A stretch of 34,088 nt of DNA from an uncultured Veillonellaceae bacterium (GCA_900316275.1 ONCF01000057.1:1-34088); one strand, 5' to 3'; shown: positions 24,901-32,357, counted from the first letter of the stretch. Notes: a model not told the origin generated them from the letters alone. A program made the numbers and translations.

Positions 24901-25598
24901 GCGAGCGAGGCGGTGCTGAAACGCTGACTGAGTGCGTGCAGGCGCTCGCCCTGCCGCGCGACTTGACCGAACAGTTTCAACGTGGGCAGGCAGGCCAGAA
25001 GCTCGCCAAAGCTGGCGCTGAGCGTGGCGAGCTCTTGCCAGGCAGCCGCACTGCGCTTTTGTGTCACGCTGCCGATGAGCCAGAGCAGCAACGGCGCGAT
25101 GGGCAACGTGACGAGCGCGAGCAGGCCCGTGGGCCAGTCGAGCAGCCAGAGCGCGATGAGCAGGCAGGGCGTGCTGCAGACGAACTGCGCGAGGTTCGGC
25201 AGGACCTGCATGACGGCTCCGTCAAGTGCATCCGTCGTCTCCAAGGCAAGCGTGAGCAAGCGCTGGCTGTCTTTGATAGCTGTTTGGGGTTCCAGACAGG
25301 CGTGATGTAATTGCTGCCGGATATCCTGCCTCAGGCTGAGTGAGAGCTGGCGCAGCAGTCTTTTTTGATACAGCGCCAGTCCCGCCTGCCCTGCGAGCAC
25401 GCCAAAAAGCGCCAGAAGAACTGGCGCTGTGGCAGCTAAATCCCAATCTCCCAGGAACACACCATTGATGGCCGCCGCCAGCAGCAGACAGGCACTGATT
25501 TGCAGGCCCGTCATGCCAACGGTGGTCAGGCTCAGCCGTAAGCGTACGGCAAAAGAAAAGTGGCGTAATACCAATGGCGGGAGGGAGAGTTTCTTCAT
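21921..25598 (-). CDS. cydDC: Fused CydD-CydC thiol (glutathione/cysteine) ABC exporter with repeat-encoded insertions
   Basis: A single 1225-residue chain carries two full ABC half-transporters needed for cytochrome bd assembly. The CydD half is about residues 1-620. It has six membrane helices, Walker A GPSGCGKST, signature LSQGERHRLG and Walker B VVILDEPTAGLD. The CydC half is about 660-1225, with membrane helices from FPSLLLLLAVSLLALATGLG, the RYAERYYTH motif, Walker A GESGAGKTT, LSGGQRSRL and LLILDEPTAGLD. Five low-complexity insertions, four with HFCASQSS-like and TLNSQLS-like stretches, sit at about residues 360-386, 466-493, 622-662, 841-867 and 1007-1034. They are encoded by a DNA repeat. 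Usual CydD and CydC are separate proteins of about 550-590 residues. It follows cydB after 109 bases. Confidence 0.93.
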   Translation of the reverse strand: MKKLSLPPLVLRHFSFAVRLRLSLTTVGMTGLQISACLLLAAAINGVFLGDWDLAATAPVLLALFGVLAGQAGLALYQKRLLRQLSLSLRQDIRQQLHHACLEPQTAIKDSQRLLTLALETTDALDGAVMQVLPNLAQFVCSTPCLLIALWLLDWPTGLLALVTLPIAPLLLWLIGSVTQKRSAAAWQELATLSASFGELLACLPTLKLFGQVARQGERLHALSQRFSTASLAVLQVAFLSTFALELITTLAIALLAVSIGLRLLYGQLDFLTAFTVLLLAPIFYQPLRSAGASFHAAMTARTAWQKLAPCLAAADTPAPHSHHAQLRIPPAIHLQNLRYRYPDTTNNALDLTTASWSPNHTPNSPLSTLNTTNDSPNASLSPLTIPASQITVVTGPSGCGKSTLCRLLAGLAQPSDGTILFEDQPLVTMDAASRAKILSYVPQEPHLYAATLRENLTLNFGDGDSTHFCASQSSFKNGSMLKLLTLNSQLSQSVSDEHCLSALNQAALTNWYRFLPQGLDTPLGPGGLTLSQGERHRLGLARALLQARPVVILDEPTAGLDAATEQIILQTLKNFSYHRTLIIISHRPAVLALADNVLTLAPPITTAATNSADTATASPNPSQLPTLNSQLPPTAAHFCASLRSFKSGSLLTTLNSQLFTLISFPSLLLLLAVSLLALATGLGLLGAAAWLIATAALQPPLYALTLGITAVRACGLGRAAARYAERYYTHRTAFRIQTRLHMFLYKKASALLPLRSGLAAQGAFLHDLLTGSADLRDFYLRALLPPLTLGLATILFTALLWPHIGALALLLPACCLLHLLLPYAIIRKSSSSDDNLTKRFAHFCASQSSCKSGSLLKLSTLNSQLSSPIRSAESLYRTTLADCHAGRDELTLAGTTATAMGRLNQCAQNWQQQRAHADTRQDLTDTLLSLTAHATLLLLTATLIPCVTAAPASATMITPLSGVGLAVWLLLLLTLLDNYNLLPTAARQAKIARTAAKNILPPVEDNFPHSGASQSSCKSASQLTTPNSSLPTLLNVRSLTFGHTPAQPLLRDLSFTIAPGQHTALVGESGAGKTTLAQLLAGVWPPDSGTIEHHGAITVIPQGCQLFNASIHDNFRALFPDIEDKKILAALQDAQFEVNGVTTPSVSASQLSGGQRSRLLTALTIASDTPLLILDEPTAGLDTATTQRLLAALFARVERTHQALLIITHDPLPLSYCEQVIKLG
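22162..22179. repeat. 18-bp repeat inside cydDC
   Basis: GAAGGGGTCGTCACTCCA is identical to 20481-20498 in the leuD-leuB gap. Here it is coding (minus strand) and gives the unusual stretch GVTTPS just before the CydC signature LSGGQ. Confidence 0.75.
22498..22580. repeat. In-frame repeat unit R1 in cydDC
   Basis: Minisatellite GAGTTGGGAGT followed by a decayed palindrome (CGCTTTTGCAGGAACTTTGC...GCGCCAGAGTG). Read on the minus strand it encodes GASQSSCKSASQL and TTPNSSLPTL in the linker between the CydC membrane and nucleotide-binding domains. Confidence 0.8.
22998..23078. repeat. In-frame repeat unit R2 in cydDC
   Basis: Three GAGAGTT units, then a palindrome with arms CACTTTTGC and GCAAAAGTG (9 perfect pairs). 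Encodes HFCASQSSCKSGSLLKL and STLNSQLS within the CydC membrane domain, in a loop between helices. Confidence 0.85.
23613..23735. repeat. In-frame repeat unit R3 at the CydD-CydC junction
   Basis: Minisatellite, palindrome (CACTTTTG...CAAAAGTG) and a second minisatellite tract. Encodes LPTLNSQL, HFCASLRSFKSGSLL and TTLNSQLF exactly between the end of CydD and the first CydC helix. Confidence 0.85.
24121..24203. repeat. In-frame repeat unit R4 in cydDC
   Basis: Minisatellite followed by a partly decayed palindrome (GTTTTTGAAGGAGC...GCGCAAAAGTG). Encodes HFCASQSSFKNGSMLKL and LTLNSQLSQS in the CydD nucleotide-binding domain, between RENLTLNFGDG and the helix before LSQGE. Confidence 0.85.
24441..24520. 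repeat. Minisatellite tract R5 in cydDC
   Basis: Only the GAGTTGAGAGT-type units, with no palindrome. Encodes PNSPLSTLN and SPNASLSPL in the linker before the CydD nucleotide-binding domain. Confidence 0.65.
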
Positions 25599-25628
25599 AG
25601 TGGTTGCTTTCCTAAAGTTGAGATTAAA

Positions 25629-25688
25629 AGAGTTGAGAGTGAAGAGTTGAGATAGGACATTGCCCTCTCACTCCCAACTCTCAACTCT
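25629..25688. repeat. Inverted minisatellite in the cydB-cydDC gap
   Basis: AGAGTTGAGAGT (25629-25640) and ACTCTCAACTCT (25677-25688) are perfect 12-base inverted repeats built of the same unit as the cydDC insertions. They may form a hairpin in the intercistronic RNA. The rest of the 109-base gap holds only the cydDC ribosome binding site. Confidence 0.75.
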
Positions 25689-25707
25689 AAAAAGTTAATC
25701 GTTGGTT

Positions 25708-26721
25708 TTAGTGTGTACCTTTTACATCATCTGGCGTCACGCGGTGCCTAAAGATGTACCAGCACCAGCCCTGATAAAGGAGCACGATGGGCACCATGAC
25801 GAGGGCGGCGACGGTCATGACGGAGAGCGTGTAGGGCGTGCTCGCGGCGTTCGTGATGGTGAGGCTCCAGGCCGGATTCAGACTGGAGACCATGAGCCGC
25901 GGAAACAGCGCCACGAACAGGCTGACGCTCGTGCAGACGATGGCGAGGCTGCTGAGCATGAAGCCGGCTTTGCCTTTCGCCATGGAGAACGAGAGCCCAC
26001 TCATGACGAAGAACAGGGCGCCGAGGACGAGCAGCATGACGGCCCAGGGGGTGGCGAAGAGGTCGGTCACCTGATAGAGCAGCACGCCCCAGGCGAGGAA
26101 GGTCAGCGTGCCCAGTGTGGCCATGCGCAGGCCCAGCGACTGGATGCGCAGGATGAGCCCCGTATGCGTGAGCCTGAGCGTGAGGAAAGCCGCGCCGTGG
26201 TAGGCAAAGACAAACAGGAACGCGAGGCCGCCGAGGATGCTCACGGGGGAGAGCAGGCCAAAGAAGTCACCGCGGTAGGCCATGTTCTCCCCGATGGGCA
26301 GGCCGGCGAGCAGGTCAGTCACGGCCACGCCCCAGAGGAACGCGGGCACGGCACTGCCAAAGCAGATGGCCCCGTCCCAGAGGCGACGGCGGCAGATAGA
26401 GCGCGTATGGCCGCGCAGCTCAAACGCCACGCCGCGCAGGATGAGCGCCACGAGCATGAGGAACAGCGCGAGGTAGAACGTACTGAACATGGTTGCGTAG
26501 ACATGTGGGAACGCCGCGAACATGGCGCCGCCCGCCGTAATCATCCAAACCTCGTTGCCGTCCCAGACGGGGCCGATGGTGCGGATGACCTGCGTGCGTT
26601 CCTCGTCGCGCGGGCTGACCCAGGGCAGCAGCGTGCCCACGCCGTAGTCAAAGCCCTCGAGGAAGAAGAAGCCCGTAAAGAGCACGACGATGAGGATAAA
26701 CCAGAACACATTGTAATCCAT
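25708..26721 (-). CDS. cydB: Cytochrome bd ubiquinol oxidase subunit II
   Basis: A 337-residue membrane protein with about eight helices, the second subunit of the cytochrome bd quinol oxidase. The N-terminus VFWFILIVVLFTGFFFLEGF and the DYGVGTLLPW and GPVWDGNEVWMITAGGAMFAAFP motifs are diagnostic. The length is normal. Its ATG overlaps the cydA stop by one base (TAATG), so translation is coupled. Together with CydA it reduces oxygen to water using quinol, allowing oxygen scavenging in an otherwise fermentative anaerobe (inference). Confidence 0.97.
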   Translation of the reverse strand: MDYNVFWFILIVVLFTGFFFLEGFDYGVGTLLPWVSPRDEERTQVIRTIGPVWDGNEVWMITAGGAMFAAFPHVYATMFSTFYLALFLMLVALILRGVAFELRGHTRSICRRRLWDGAICFGSAVPAFLWGVAVTDLLAGLPIGENMAYRGDFFGLLSPVSILGGLAFLFVFAYHGAAFLTLRLTHTGLILRIQSLGLRMATLGTLTFLAWGVLLYQVTDLFATPWAVMLLVLGALFFVMSGLSFSMAKGKAGFMLSSLAIVCTSVSLFVALFPRLMVSSLNPAWSLTITNAASTPYTLSVMTVAALVMVPIVLLYQGWCWYIFRHRVTPDDVKGTH

Positions 26722-28094
26722 TATGCCCGCCCCCCTTCGGCGTCATAGGTGACTGTGGTCTGCCGGATGTGGCGGCAGGCGATGCGCAGCGCGATGACGA
26801 TGAGTACGAGATAAAGCAGCGTAAAGCCGGTGAGGGTCGCCCAGACGTCGAGGCTCGTGAGGTTCGGCGAGACGGCCGTGGCCGTTTTCTGCAGGCCCAC
26901 GACAATCCAGGGCTGACGGCCCGCCTCCGCGACGAACCAGCCCGCTGTGTTTGCGAGGAACGGCAGCGGCAGCAGGCAGGGGAGCAGTTTCAGCCAGATA
27001 GGGAAACGCTCGAGCTGGCCGCGCCACGCGAGGAAACCGGTGAGGAGCGCCGCGAGCAGCATGAGCCCGCCCGCACCAACCATGGTGCGGAACGCCCAGA
27101 ACAGGCCGCAGACATCGGGACGGTAGTCGCCGCCGCCATATTTCTGCTCCCACTCGGCGTTGATGGCGTTGATGCCTTTGATTTCGCCCGCAGGCTCGTT
27201 GTAGACCATAAAGGAGAACAGCGCGGGCACGGTGATTTCAAAATTGTTGCGCTGGCCGCGCTGGTCGATATCGGCCACGACGGCAAATGGCGCGGGATTT
27301 TCCGTCTCCCAGAGCGCCTCCATGGAGGCGAGCTTCATGGGGTTGGCCTGCGCGAGGTACTGCGTGTGCATGTGGCCCGTGCCCATGACGCCGAGCACGC
27401 CGACGGCGAGGAAGATGGCGCCGGCCTTGAGCGTCTGCGTGAACGCGTAGCGCGAGGCGGCGTCGTGCACGTATTTCCAGGCCGAGACGGCGAGGATGAG
27501 CACGCCGGTCGTCGTGAGGCCGGCCATGAGCGCGTGTGTGTACTCGCCGAGCACGTAGTGGTTCGTGACGAGCGCGAAAAAGTCACTCATCTCCGCGCGG
27601 CCGCCGTTCACGACGTAGCCGACGGGGTGCTGCATGAAGGAGTTCGCCACGAGAATCCAGAACGCCGAAAGGTTGCTGCCGAGCGCGACGAGCCAAATGC
27701 AGGCACAGTGGAGTTTCGGCGAGAGCTTATCCCAGCCGAACATCCAGATGCCGAGGAAGGTCGACTCGAGGAAAAAGGCGGTGAGCGCCTCGAGTGCCAG
27801 CGGAGCGCCGAAGATGTCGCCCATGAAGCGCGCGTACTCGGACCAGTTCATGCCGAAGTGGAACTCCTGCACGATGCCCGTGACAACGCCGAGCGCAAAG
27901 TTGATGAGGAACAACGTGCCGAAAAAACGCACGAGCTGACGGCAGGTGTCGCGCCAGCGCGGCCGCGCCGTATGCACGGAGCACGTCTCCAGCAACGCGA
28001 CCCAGATGGACAGGCCGAGCGTGAGCGGCACAAAGAGAAAATGGTAAATAGTCGTGATGGCAAACTGCCAACGCGACAGGAGCAGAGCATCCAT
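26721..28094 (-). CDS. cydA: Cytochrome bd ubiquinol oxidase subunit I
   Basis: A 457-residue catalytic subunit holding haems b558, b595 and d. His18 (b595 ligand, in RWQFAITTIYHFLFVPLTLG) is visible, as are the QHPVGYV segment with the b558 His and GRQPW near the C-terminus. The Q-loop is short, as in Firmicute enzymes. ATG 28094 is chosen because GGAGGG precedes it and MDALLLSRWQ is the family start; the frame is open further up to 28151. cydA-cydB-cydDC form one minus-strand unit. A P1B-ATPase-like gene lies 124 bases upstream on the same strand and may share the transcript. Confidence 0.97.
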   Translation of the reverse strand: MDALLLSRWQFAITTIYHFLFVPLTLGLSIWVALLETCSVHTARPRWRDTCRQLVRFFGTLFLINFALGVVTGIVQEFHFGMNWSEYARFMGDIFGAPLALEALTAFFLESTFLGIWMFGWDKLSPKLHCACIWLVALGSNLSAFWILVANSFMQHPVGYVVNGGRAEMSDFFALVTNHYVLGEYTHALMAGLTTTGVLILAVSAWKYVHDAASRYAFTQTLKAGAIFLAVGVLGVMGTGHMHTQYLAQANPMKLASMEALWETENPAPFAVVADIDQRGQRNNFEITVPALFSFMVYNEPAGEIKGINAINAEWEQKYGGGDYRPDVCGLFWAFRTMVGAGGLMLLAALLTGFLAWRGQLERFPIWLKLLPCLLPLPFLANTAGWFVAEAGRQPWIVVGLQKTATAVSPNLTSLDVWATLTGFTLLYLVLIVIALRIACRHIRQTTVTYDAEGGRA

Positions 28095-28203
28095 AAAAAT
28101 CCCTCCCGAAGCAGATAGTGTAGTAGAGTATGTCAATGATTTCTCATACACTTTAGTTCGCTTTGGAGAGGGGGTTTTCCTGCCGAGGGGGAGGGATTTT
28201 TAG

Positions 28204-28215
28204 ACTCTCAACTCT
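28204..28215. repeat. Single minisatellite unit
   Basis: ACTCTCAACTCT, the same 12-base unit as in the cyd repeats, just outside the stop codon of the P1B-ATPase-like gene. The remaining gap to cydA (28095-28218) shows the cydA ribosome binding site but no convincing promoter. Confidence 0.6.
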
Positions 28216-28218
28216 TTA

Positions 28219-29361
28219 TTAACTCCGTAGTGAATTAAGCGCCACGATGAGGCAACTCACTCCGAGGCCAGCCGCAGCCCCTGCCACGCCCAGCAGGGGC
28301 CCGCCGAACGTATGCACCAGCCCCGAGGCCAGGGCGAGCAGCACGAGAGTGCAGAGCAGCGCGAGAATGTGGCCCTGACGCAGGCGGTGCGCCGTGTGCT
28401 GGCTGCGCGGCAGCAGCTGCGCGAGCTCGGGCAGCGTGAGGCCGGTGAGCGCGAGGTCGGCCTGCGCGAGGGCAGCCTCTTCCTCGGCGGCGTCGGCGAG
28501 CACGGCTACGGTCTCACCGTGCAGGCGCAGGTTCTGTACTTCCTGGGCCTTGGCTGTAGGCGTGAGGTTACCCTGGGCGGCGTCGACCTGCGTGCGCTTT
28601 TCCGTAGCGCGGGCGAGGCGCTGGTTGTCGGCTGTGAGCAGCACGACGCGCATACCCGCACGTTGCAGACTGTGGATGGCCGCAATGGTGCTGTCAGCGA
28701 TTTCGTCATCGAATATGAGGATGCCGCGTATGTACTGGCCATTGGCAACAAAGATGGGCTGGCGGCCGCGCGTGGAAATCTGGTCAGCCCGCGTGAGAAA
28801 TGCGGCGTCGAGCTCGATGCCTTCCTTTTGCAGCCATTCCGGACGGCCGACGCGTACGGGCAGGCGGTTGATCATGGCCTCGACGCCCCGGCCGGGCAGT
28901 TCGTTGCAGGTAGCCGGTGTGGGCAACGTGAGCTCGTGGGCGGTGGCAAAGGCGACAATGGCCTGACCGATGGGGTGCCCAGCGCCCTGTTCAGCTGCTG
29001 CGGCCAGGCTGATGAGCGCGTTGCGGCTCAGGCCCTCCGGTATCATGTTCGCGATGTAGGGCTGGCCGCTCGTGATGGTGCCGCGCCGTGAGATGACGAG
29101 CGTATCGATGAGGGCGAGCTCAGCCAGTATATTTTTATCCGTGAGCGTGATGCCCAGGGCGCGCGCCTGCCGCTGCGCGCGCCAGAGGACGAGAGGCCGC
29201 GCGAGCAGCCAGGGCAGCGGCAGCACCGCGATGAGCGTGGCTGCGGCGACACTTACCGCCAGCGTCGGTTGCCCTGTCTCCAGCCACCAGTACGTGCCGA
29301 GCGCGCAGGCCAGTCCCAGGCCCAGCAGCAGGAGCAGACGCCAAGAATGTGTTTGTTTCAT
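28219..29361 (-). CDS. Catalytically degenerate P1B-type ATPase-like membrane protein
   Basis: A 380-residue uninterrupted protein aligned by motif order to the C-terminal two thirds of heavy-metal P1B-ATPases. Two N-terminal helices are at about 8-28 and 33-58; the second carries LPLP (47-50) where the CPC metal motif belongs. The phosphorylation motif DKTGT is SRRGT (Ser91 for Asp). The N-domain HP (129-130) and PGRG (156-159) are kept. TGDN is TADN (243-246) and GDGxND is ADAAEE (289-294), although ALAQADLAL follows as usual. Two C-terminal helices end in CLIVALNSLRS. Metal-binding domains and the first helices are absent. It cannot work as a pump; a scaffold or nucleotide-sensing role near cytochrome bd is only a guess. 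Confidence 0.85.
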   Translation of the reverse strand: MKQTHSWRLLLLLGLGLACALGTYWWLETGQPTLAVSVAAATLIAVLPLPWLLARPLVLWRAQRQARALGITLTDKNILAELALIDTLVISRRGTITSGQPYIANMIPEGLSRNALISLAAAAEQGAGHPIGQAIVAFATAHELTLPTPATCNELPGRGVEAMINRLPVRVGRPEWLQKEGIELDAAFLTRADQISTRGRQPIFVANGQYIRGILIFDDEIADSTIAAIHSLQRAGMRVVLLTADNQRLARATEKRTQVDAAQGNLTPTAKAQEVQNLRLHGETVAVLADAAEEEAALAQADLALTGLTLPELAQLLPRSQHTAHRLRQGHILALLCTLVLLALASGLVHTFGGPLLGVAGAAAGLGVSCLIVALNSLRS

Positions 29362-29489
29362 ATTTAAAGAACCTCGTTCCAGTCGTAGTATACAGCAGAT
29401 GTTTGGTTGGTAGTGCGCCTGGCGCAGATACCAACTCCCATTGTAGCAAAAAATCGTGACAGAAAAAAGGCTTTTGCCGGTTGGTGTAC

Positions 29490-29518
29490 TTGAAGGGACT
29501 TTTGTAGCATGATATAAT
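29490..29518 (+). promoter_or_regulatory. Promoter of the ferredoxin-ispE unit
   Basis: TTGAAG (29490-29495), a 17-bp spacer and TATAAT (29513-29518) with extended TG. Transcription should start near 29525, which rules out the TTG at 29523 as the gene start. Confidence 0.8.
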
Positions 29519-29558
29519 TTTTTTGTTTGAACCAGATGCGAAAGTGAGGTGCGGGGGA

Positions 29559-30620
29559 TTGGCGGAGCGTTCTATTGAGCTGAGTCACTGCCTGTTTCAG
29601 TATGCCTCGGCACATTGTCAAAGGTGCCAGCAGGCCTGTCCGCAAAAGGCTATCAACGGGCGGGAGATTGACGCAACGCTTTGTGACGACTGCGGCCTCT
29701 GCACGGGTGTGTGCCCGACGGGCGCCGTGGTGGCACATGTGGACTACGCGGCTGGATTGTCGCAGGTCACGGCTATGGAGCGGCAGCTACTCGTCTGTGA
29801 CGCGGTGCGGCCGTCGCCTTTCCCGTGTCTTGGCTTTCTGAACCGTCGCCTGCTCTGGGCGCAGGCGCAGCGCGGCGATGTCTATGTGGAGTTGTCGCAT
29901 TGCGAGGCCTGCCGTCCGGCCGTCTACAACTGGCTGCGGCAGGAAATCGCGGCGGCGAATGCGGCGCTGGCCGAGCCGCAAGGCACGGCAGCGTCAGTCA
30001 ATGATGGTTCTACAGCAACCACTCCGGTGGCTGCTGGTAACCTGTCAGCAAAGCCTGCGGGGAGCGGACCAGATGCGGGCGCGGCTGCAGCGCCCACGCC
30101 ACGCATTCACCTTGTCCAGTTAAAAGGCGAACGACAGGCGGCACAGCCACTCCTGGAAAAGGGCGTGTCACGACGCGGCATTTTCTCCGCGTTGCTGCAT
30201 GCGGCACGGGATAAGGTTGAGGAGGTCGAGCAGCGCAATGCAACGGCGCTCGGCCTGCGCTTTGACAGTACGGAGTACATCCTGCAGACGGCCGGACAGC
30301 GTGAGCCCGCGCAGATACCGCACCTGTTCCCCGGTATCAGCGTGGCGCGGCGGTGCAACGTCTGTGGCCTCTGCGCCTCCGTGTGCCCGGAGAACGCCTT
30401 GCAATGTTCGTGGGGTAAAAAGGAAGTGCGCTTTGACCCGCTGGCCTGCACGGGCTGCGGTCTCTGCGTGCAGAACTGCGGTTCGGATGCGCTGACACTG
30501 CTGGAGGCTTTTGACGGGCAGACCGTGTTCCGGCCGCAGGAGCAGTCGGCAGCCGCTTCACCACAGGTTGCTGCCACCCTGCCCGATACTGATGCGACTG
30601 ATATGGAGGAAGAAGAATGA
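29559..30620 (+). CDS. Protein with two 2[4Fe-4S] ferredoxin modules
   Basis: A roughly 353-residue iron-sulfur protein. The N-terminal module has HCQRCQQACPQKAI and CDDCGLCTGVCPTGAV. The C-terminal module has RCNVCGLCASVCPENAL and CTGCGLCVQNCGSDAL. Between them lie a segment with HCEACRP, an Ala/Thr-rich linker of about 50 residues and SRRGIFSALLHAA. TTG 29559 is preferred because GAGGTG lies 8 bases upstream; GTG 29544 is an alternative. The stop overlaps the ispE start by 4 bases (ATGA), so the two are translationally coupled. It may supply electrons, conceivably to the Fe-S enzymes of the MEP isoprenoid pathway, but this is only from context. Confidence 0.78.
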   Translation: MAERSIELSHCLFQYASAHCQRCQQACPQKAINGREIDATLCDDCGLCTGVCPTGAVVAHVDYAAGLSQVTAMERQLLVCDAVRPSPFPCLGFLNRRLLWAQAQRGDVYVELSHCEACRPAVYNWLRQEIAAANAALAEPQGTAASVNDGSTATTPVAAGNLSAKPAGSGPDAGAAAAPTPRIHLVQLKGERQAAQPLLEKGVSRRGIFSALLHAARDKVEEVEQRNATALGLRFDSTEYILQTAGQREPAQIPHLFPGISVARRCNVCGLCASVCPENALQCSWGKKEVRFDPLACTGCGLCVQNCGSDALTLLEAFDGQTVFRPQEQSAAASPQVAATLPDTDATDMEEEE

Positions 30621-31510
30621 GCACAAATAGCGTATTGCCGTCTGTCACCTTGGACGCGCACGCGAAAATCAATCTGACGCTGGATATTCTGGGCCAGCGC
30701 GACGACGGCTTCCACGAGGTCGCGATGGTCATGCAGTCCATCGGCCTGCACGACACGCTGACCCTGAAGCCGCGTGATGACGGCGATATCACGCTCAGCA
30801 TCGATGTGCCGGGGCTGGCGGCGGATGCGAGCAACCTCGCCTGGCGGGCGGCGGAGGCCGTGCGTCAGGCTGCGGGACTGCAGCAGGGCGTGGACATCCA
30901 GCTCACGAAACGCATCCCCATCGCGGCGGGCCTCGCAGGCGGCAGCACGGATGCAGCGGCCGTGCTCGTGGGCATGAACCGGTTGTTCCAGCTCGGCATG
31001 CCCACGGCCAGGCTTTGCGAGCTGGGGGCGGCGCTGGGCTCGGATATTCCTTTCTGCATCCAGGGCGGCACGATGCTGGCGACGGGACGCGGTGAGGTGC
31101 TCAGGCGCCTGCCGGACCTGCCGTCACTGTACGTGGTGCTGGCGAAGCCGCCCGTGGGCGTCTCAACGGCCTGGGCCTATCAGCATTACGATGCCGAGGG
31201 CGCGGCGGCGCATCCCGACAATGCGGCGGTGGAGCAGGCTTTACAGCGGCAGGATGCGTCTTTAGTCACTAAATTATTGTGTAATGTGCTCGAAAGTGTT
31301 ACTATAAAGAAGTATACGGTGATTTCTGCATACAAGCAGCTGATGCTGGATAAAGGCGCTCTCGCCAGCATGATGTCCGGCAGCGGCCCCACGGTCTTCG
31401 GTTTGACAGACACCGAGGAGCGGGCGCGGGAAATCGCGGCATATCTGCGGCAACAGGCCCCGGAGGCAGCCGTCTTCGTGACCAGGACCGCAGCGGGGAT
31501 GAAAGAGTAA
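30617..31510 (+). CDS. ispE: 4-diphosphocytidyl-2-C-methyl-D-erythritol kinase
   Basis: A 297-residue GHMP kinase that phosphorylates CDP-methylerythritol in the MEP isoprenoid pathway. Motif 1 is AHAKINLTLDILGQRDDGFHE, given here as AKINLTLDI plus DGFHE. The ATP loop is PIAAGLAGGSTDAAA, and the third motif is MMSGSGPTVFG. Length is standard. It overlaps the upstream ferredoxin gene by 4 bases and is followed by a GntR regulator 65 bases on. Confidence 0.96.
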   Translation: MSTNSVLPSVTLDAHAKINLTLDILGQRDDGFHEVAMVMQSIGLHDTLTLKPRDDGDITLSIDVPGLAADASNLAWRAAEAVRQAAGLQQGVDIQLTKRIPIAAGLAGGSTDAAAVLVGMNRLFQLGMPTARLCELGAALGSDIPFCIQGGTMLATGRGEVLRRLPDLPSLYVVLAKPPVGVSTAWAYQHYDAEGAAAHPDNAAVEQALQRQDASLVTKLLCNVLESVTIKKYTVISAYKQLMLDKGALASMMSGSGPTVFGLTDTEERAREIAAYLRQQAPEAAVFVTRTAAGMKE

Positions 31511-31575
31511 ACGCTGACACTGTGCAGCGCTGCTCATGCCTCACTTTCTGCATGTAACGAGAGAGGGTCGTATCT

Positions 31576-32307
31576 ATGGAAGCAAAATTAACACCTATTA
31601 AACTGGACAGCTATCAGCCGCTCAGAGAGGTCGTCTGCGAGGCACTGCGTGATGCCATCCGCGAGGGCACACTGAAACCGGGCGAGCGCCTCATGGAAAT
31701 CCAGCTCGCCGAGCAGCTGGGCGTGAGCCGCACGCCGGTGCGTGAGGCCATCCGAAAATTGGAGCTAGAGGGCTACGTCATCATGATGCCGCGTCGCGGC
31801 ACCTACGTGGCGAACATGTCCATGCGCGATATCAGTGACATCTTTGAGATTCGCTCGGCGTTGGAATCACTCTCTAACGGCCTCGCGGCGCAGCGCATCA
31901 CGCCGGAGGAGCTTGAGCATCTGCAGCGTCTGCTGGTCATGATCAGCTCCTACGTGGCTGAGAAAGATATGGATAAAATCGTTGAGGTCGATATCGAGTT
32001 CCACGATTTGCTCTATCATGCGTCGCGTAACAAGCGTCTCGTGGGCATCATCTCGAACCTGCGCGATCAGCTCACGCGTTTCCGTACGGTCTCCATGTCC
32101 TACCCAGGTCGTCTCGAGGCCACGATGGAGGAGCACCGGGCCATTGTCGACGCCATTTCCAATGGTGACAGCAAGGCCGCGGAGAAAGCGGCCGAGAAGC
32201 ATATGGAAAACTCGGAAAAAACGCTGCTCAAGGCTATGGATGCTATGAAGCAGAAGGAAAAAGCCAAGAAAGGCAAGCGCAAGCCCGCCGCAGAGTCTGT
32301 GGACTGA
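31576..32307 (+). CDS. GntR family transcriptional regulator, FadR/FCD subfamily
   Basis: A 243-residue regulator. The N-terminal winged helix covers about 10-80 (GERLMEIQLAEQLGVSRTPV, then REAIRKLELEGYV and PRRGTYVANMS). The all-helical FCD effector domain covers about 90-220 and keeps the metal/ligand set: Asp and His in EVDIEFHDLLYHAS, His in EEHRAIVDAI and His in EKHMENSEK. The Lys-rich tail is unusual. The effector is unknown. FCD regulators commonly bind TnGT...ACnA palindromes, like those before leuC, but a link is unproven. Between ispE and glmU, on the same strand, and followed by a hairpin. Confidence 0.92.
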   Translation: MEAKLTPIKLDSYQPLREVVCEALRDAIREGTLKPGERLMEIQLAEQLGVSRTPVREAIRKLELEGYVIMMPRRGTYVANMSMRDISDIFEIRSALESLSNGLAAQRITPEELEHLQRLLVMISSYVAEKDMDKIVEVDIEFHDLLYHASRNKRLVGIISNLRDQLTRFRTVSMSYPGRLEATMEEHRAIVDAISNGDSKAAEKAAEKHMENSEKTLLKAMDAMKQKEKAKKGKRKPAAESVD

Positions 32308-32325
32308 GCTTACGTCTGGCCTGAA

Positions 32326-32357
32326 GGAGCCACTACTGATAGCTTCAGTAGCGGCTC
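32326..32357 (+). terminator. Terminator-like hairpin after the GntR gene
   Basis: GGAGCCACTACTGA pairs with TCAGTAGCGGCTCT apart from one A/C mismatch; a TATATATTGT tail follows. The lack of a clean T run makes termination partial at best. Confidence 0.6.

Noticed and set aside
26769-28118. A 449-codon plus-strand frame, and another at 25702-26748
   Set aside because: Antisense of cydA and cydB; low-complexity charged composition and no start signals.
28117-28136. TTGACA and TACACT on the minus strand before cydA
   Set aside because: Only 8 bases apart; no usable -10 lies at 16-18 bases, so no promoter is claimed.
29523-29525. TTG as start of the ferredoxin gene
   Set aside because: It lies at the predicted transcription start just after TATAAT, leaving no room for a ribosome binding site.
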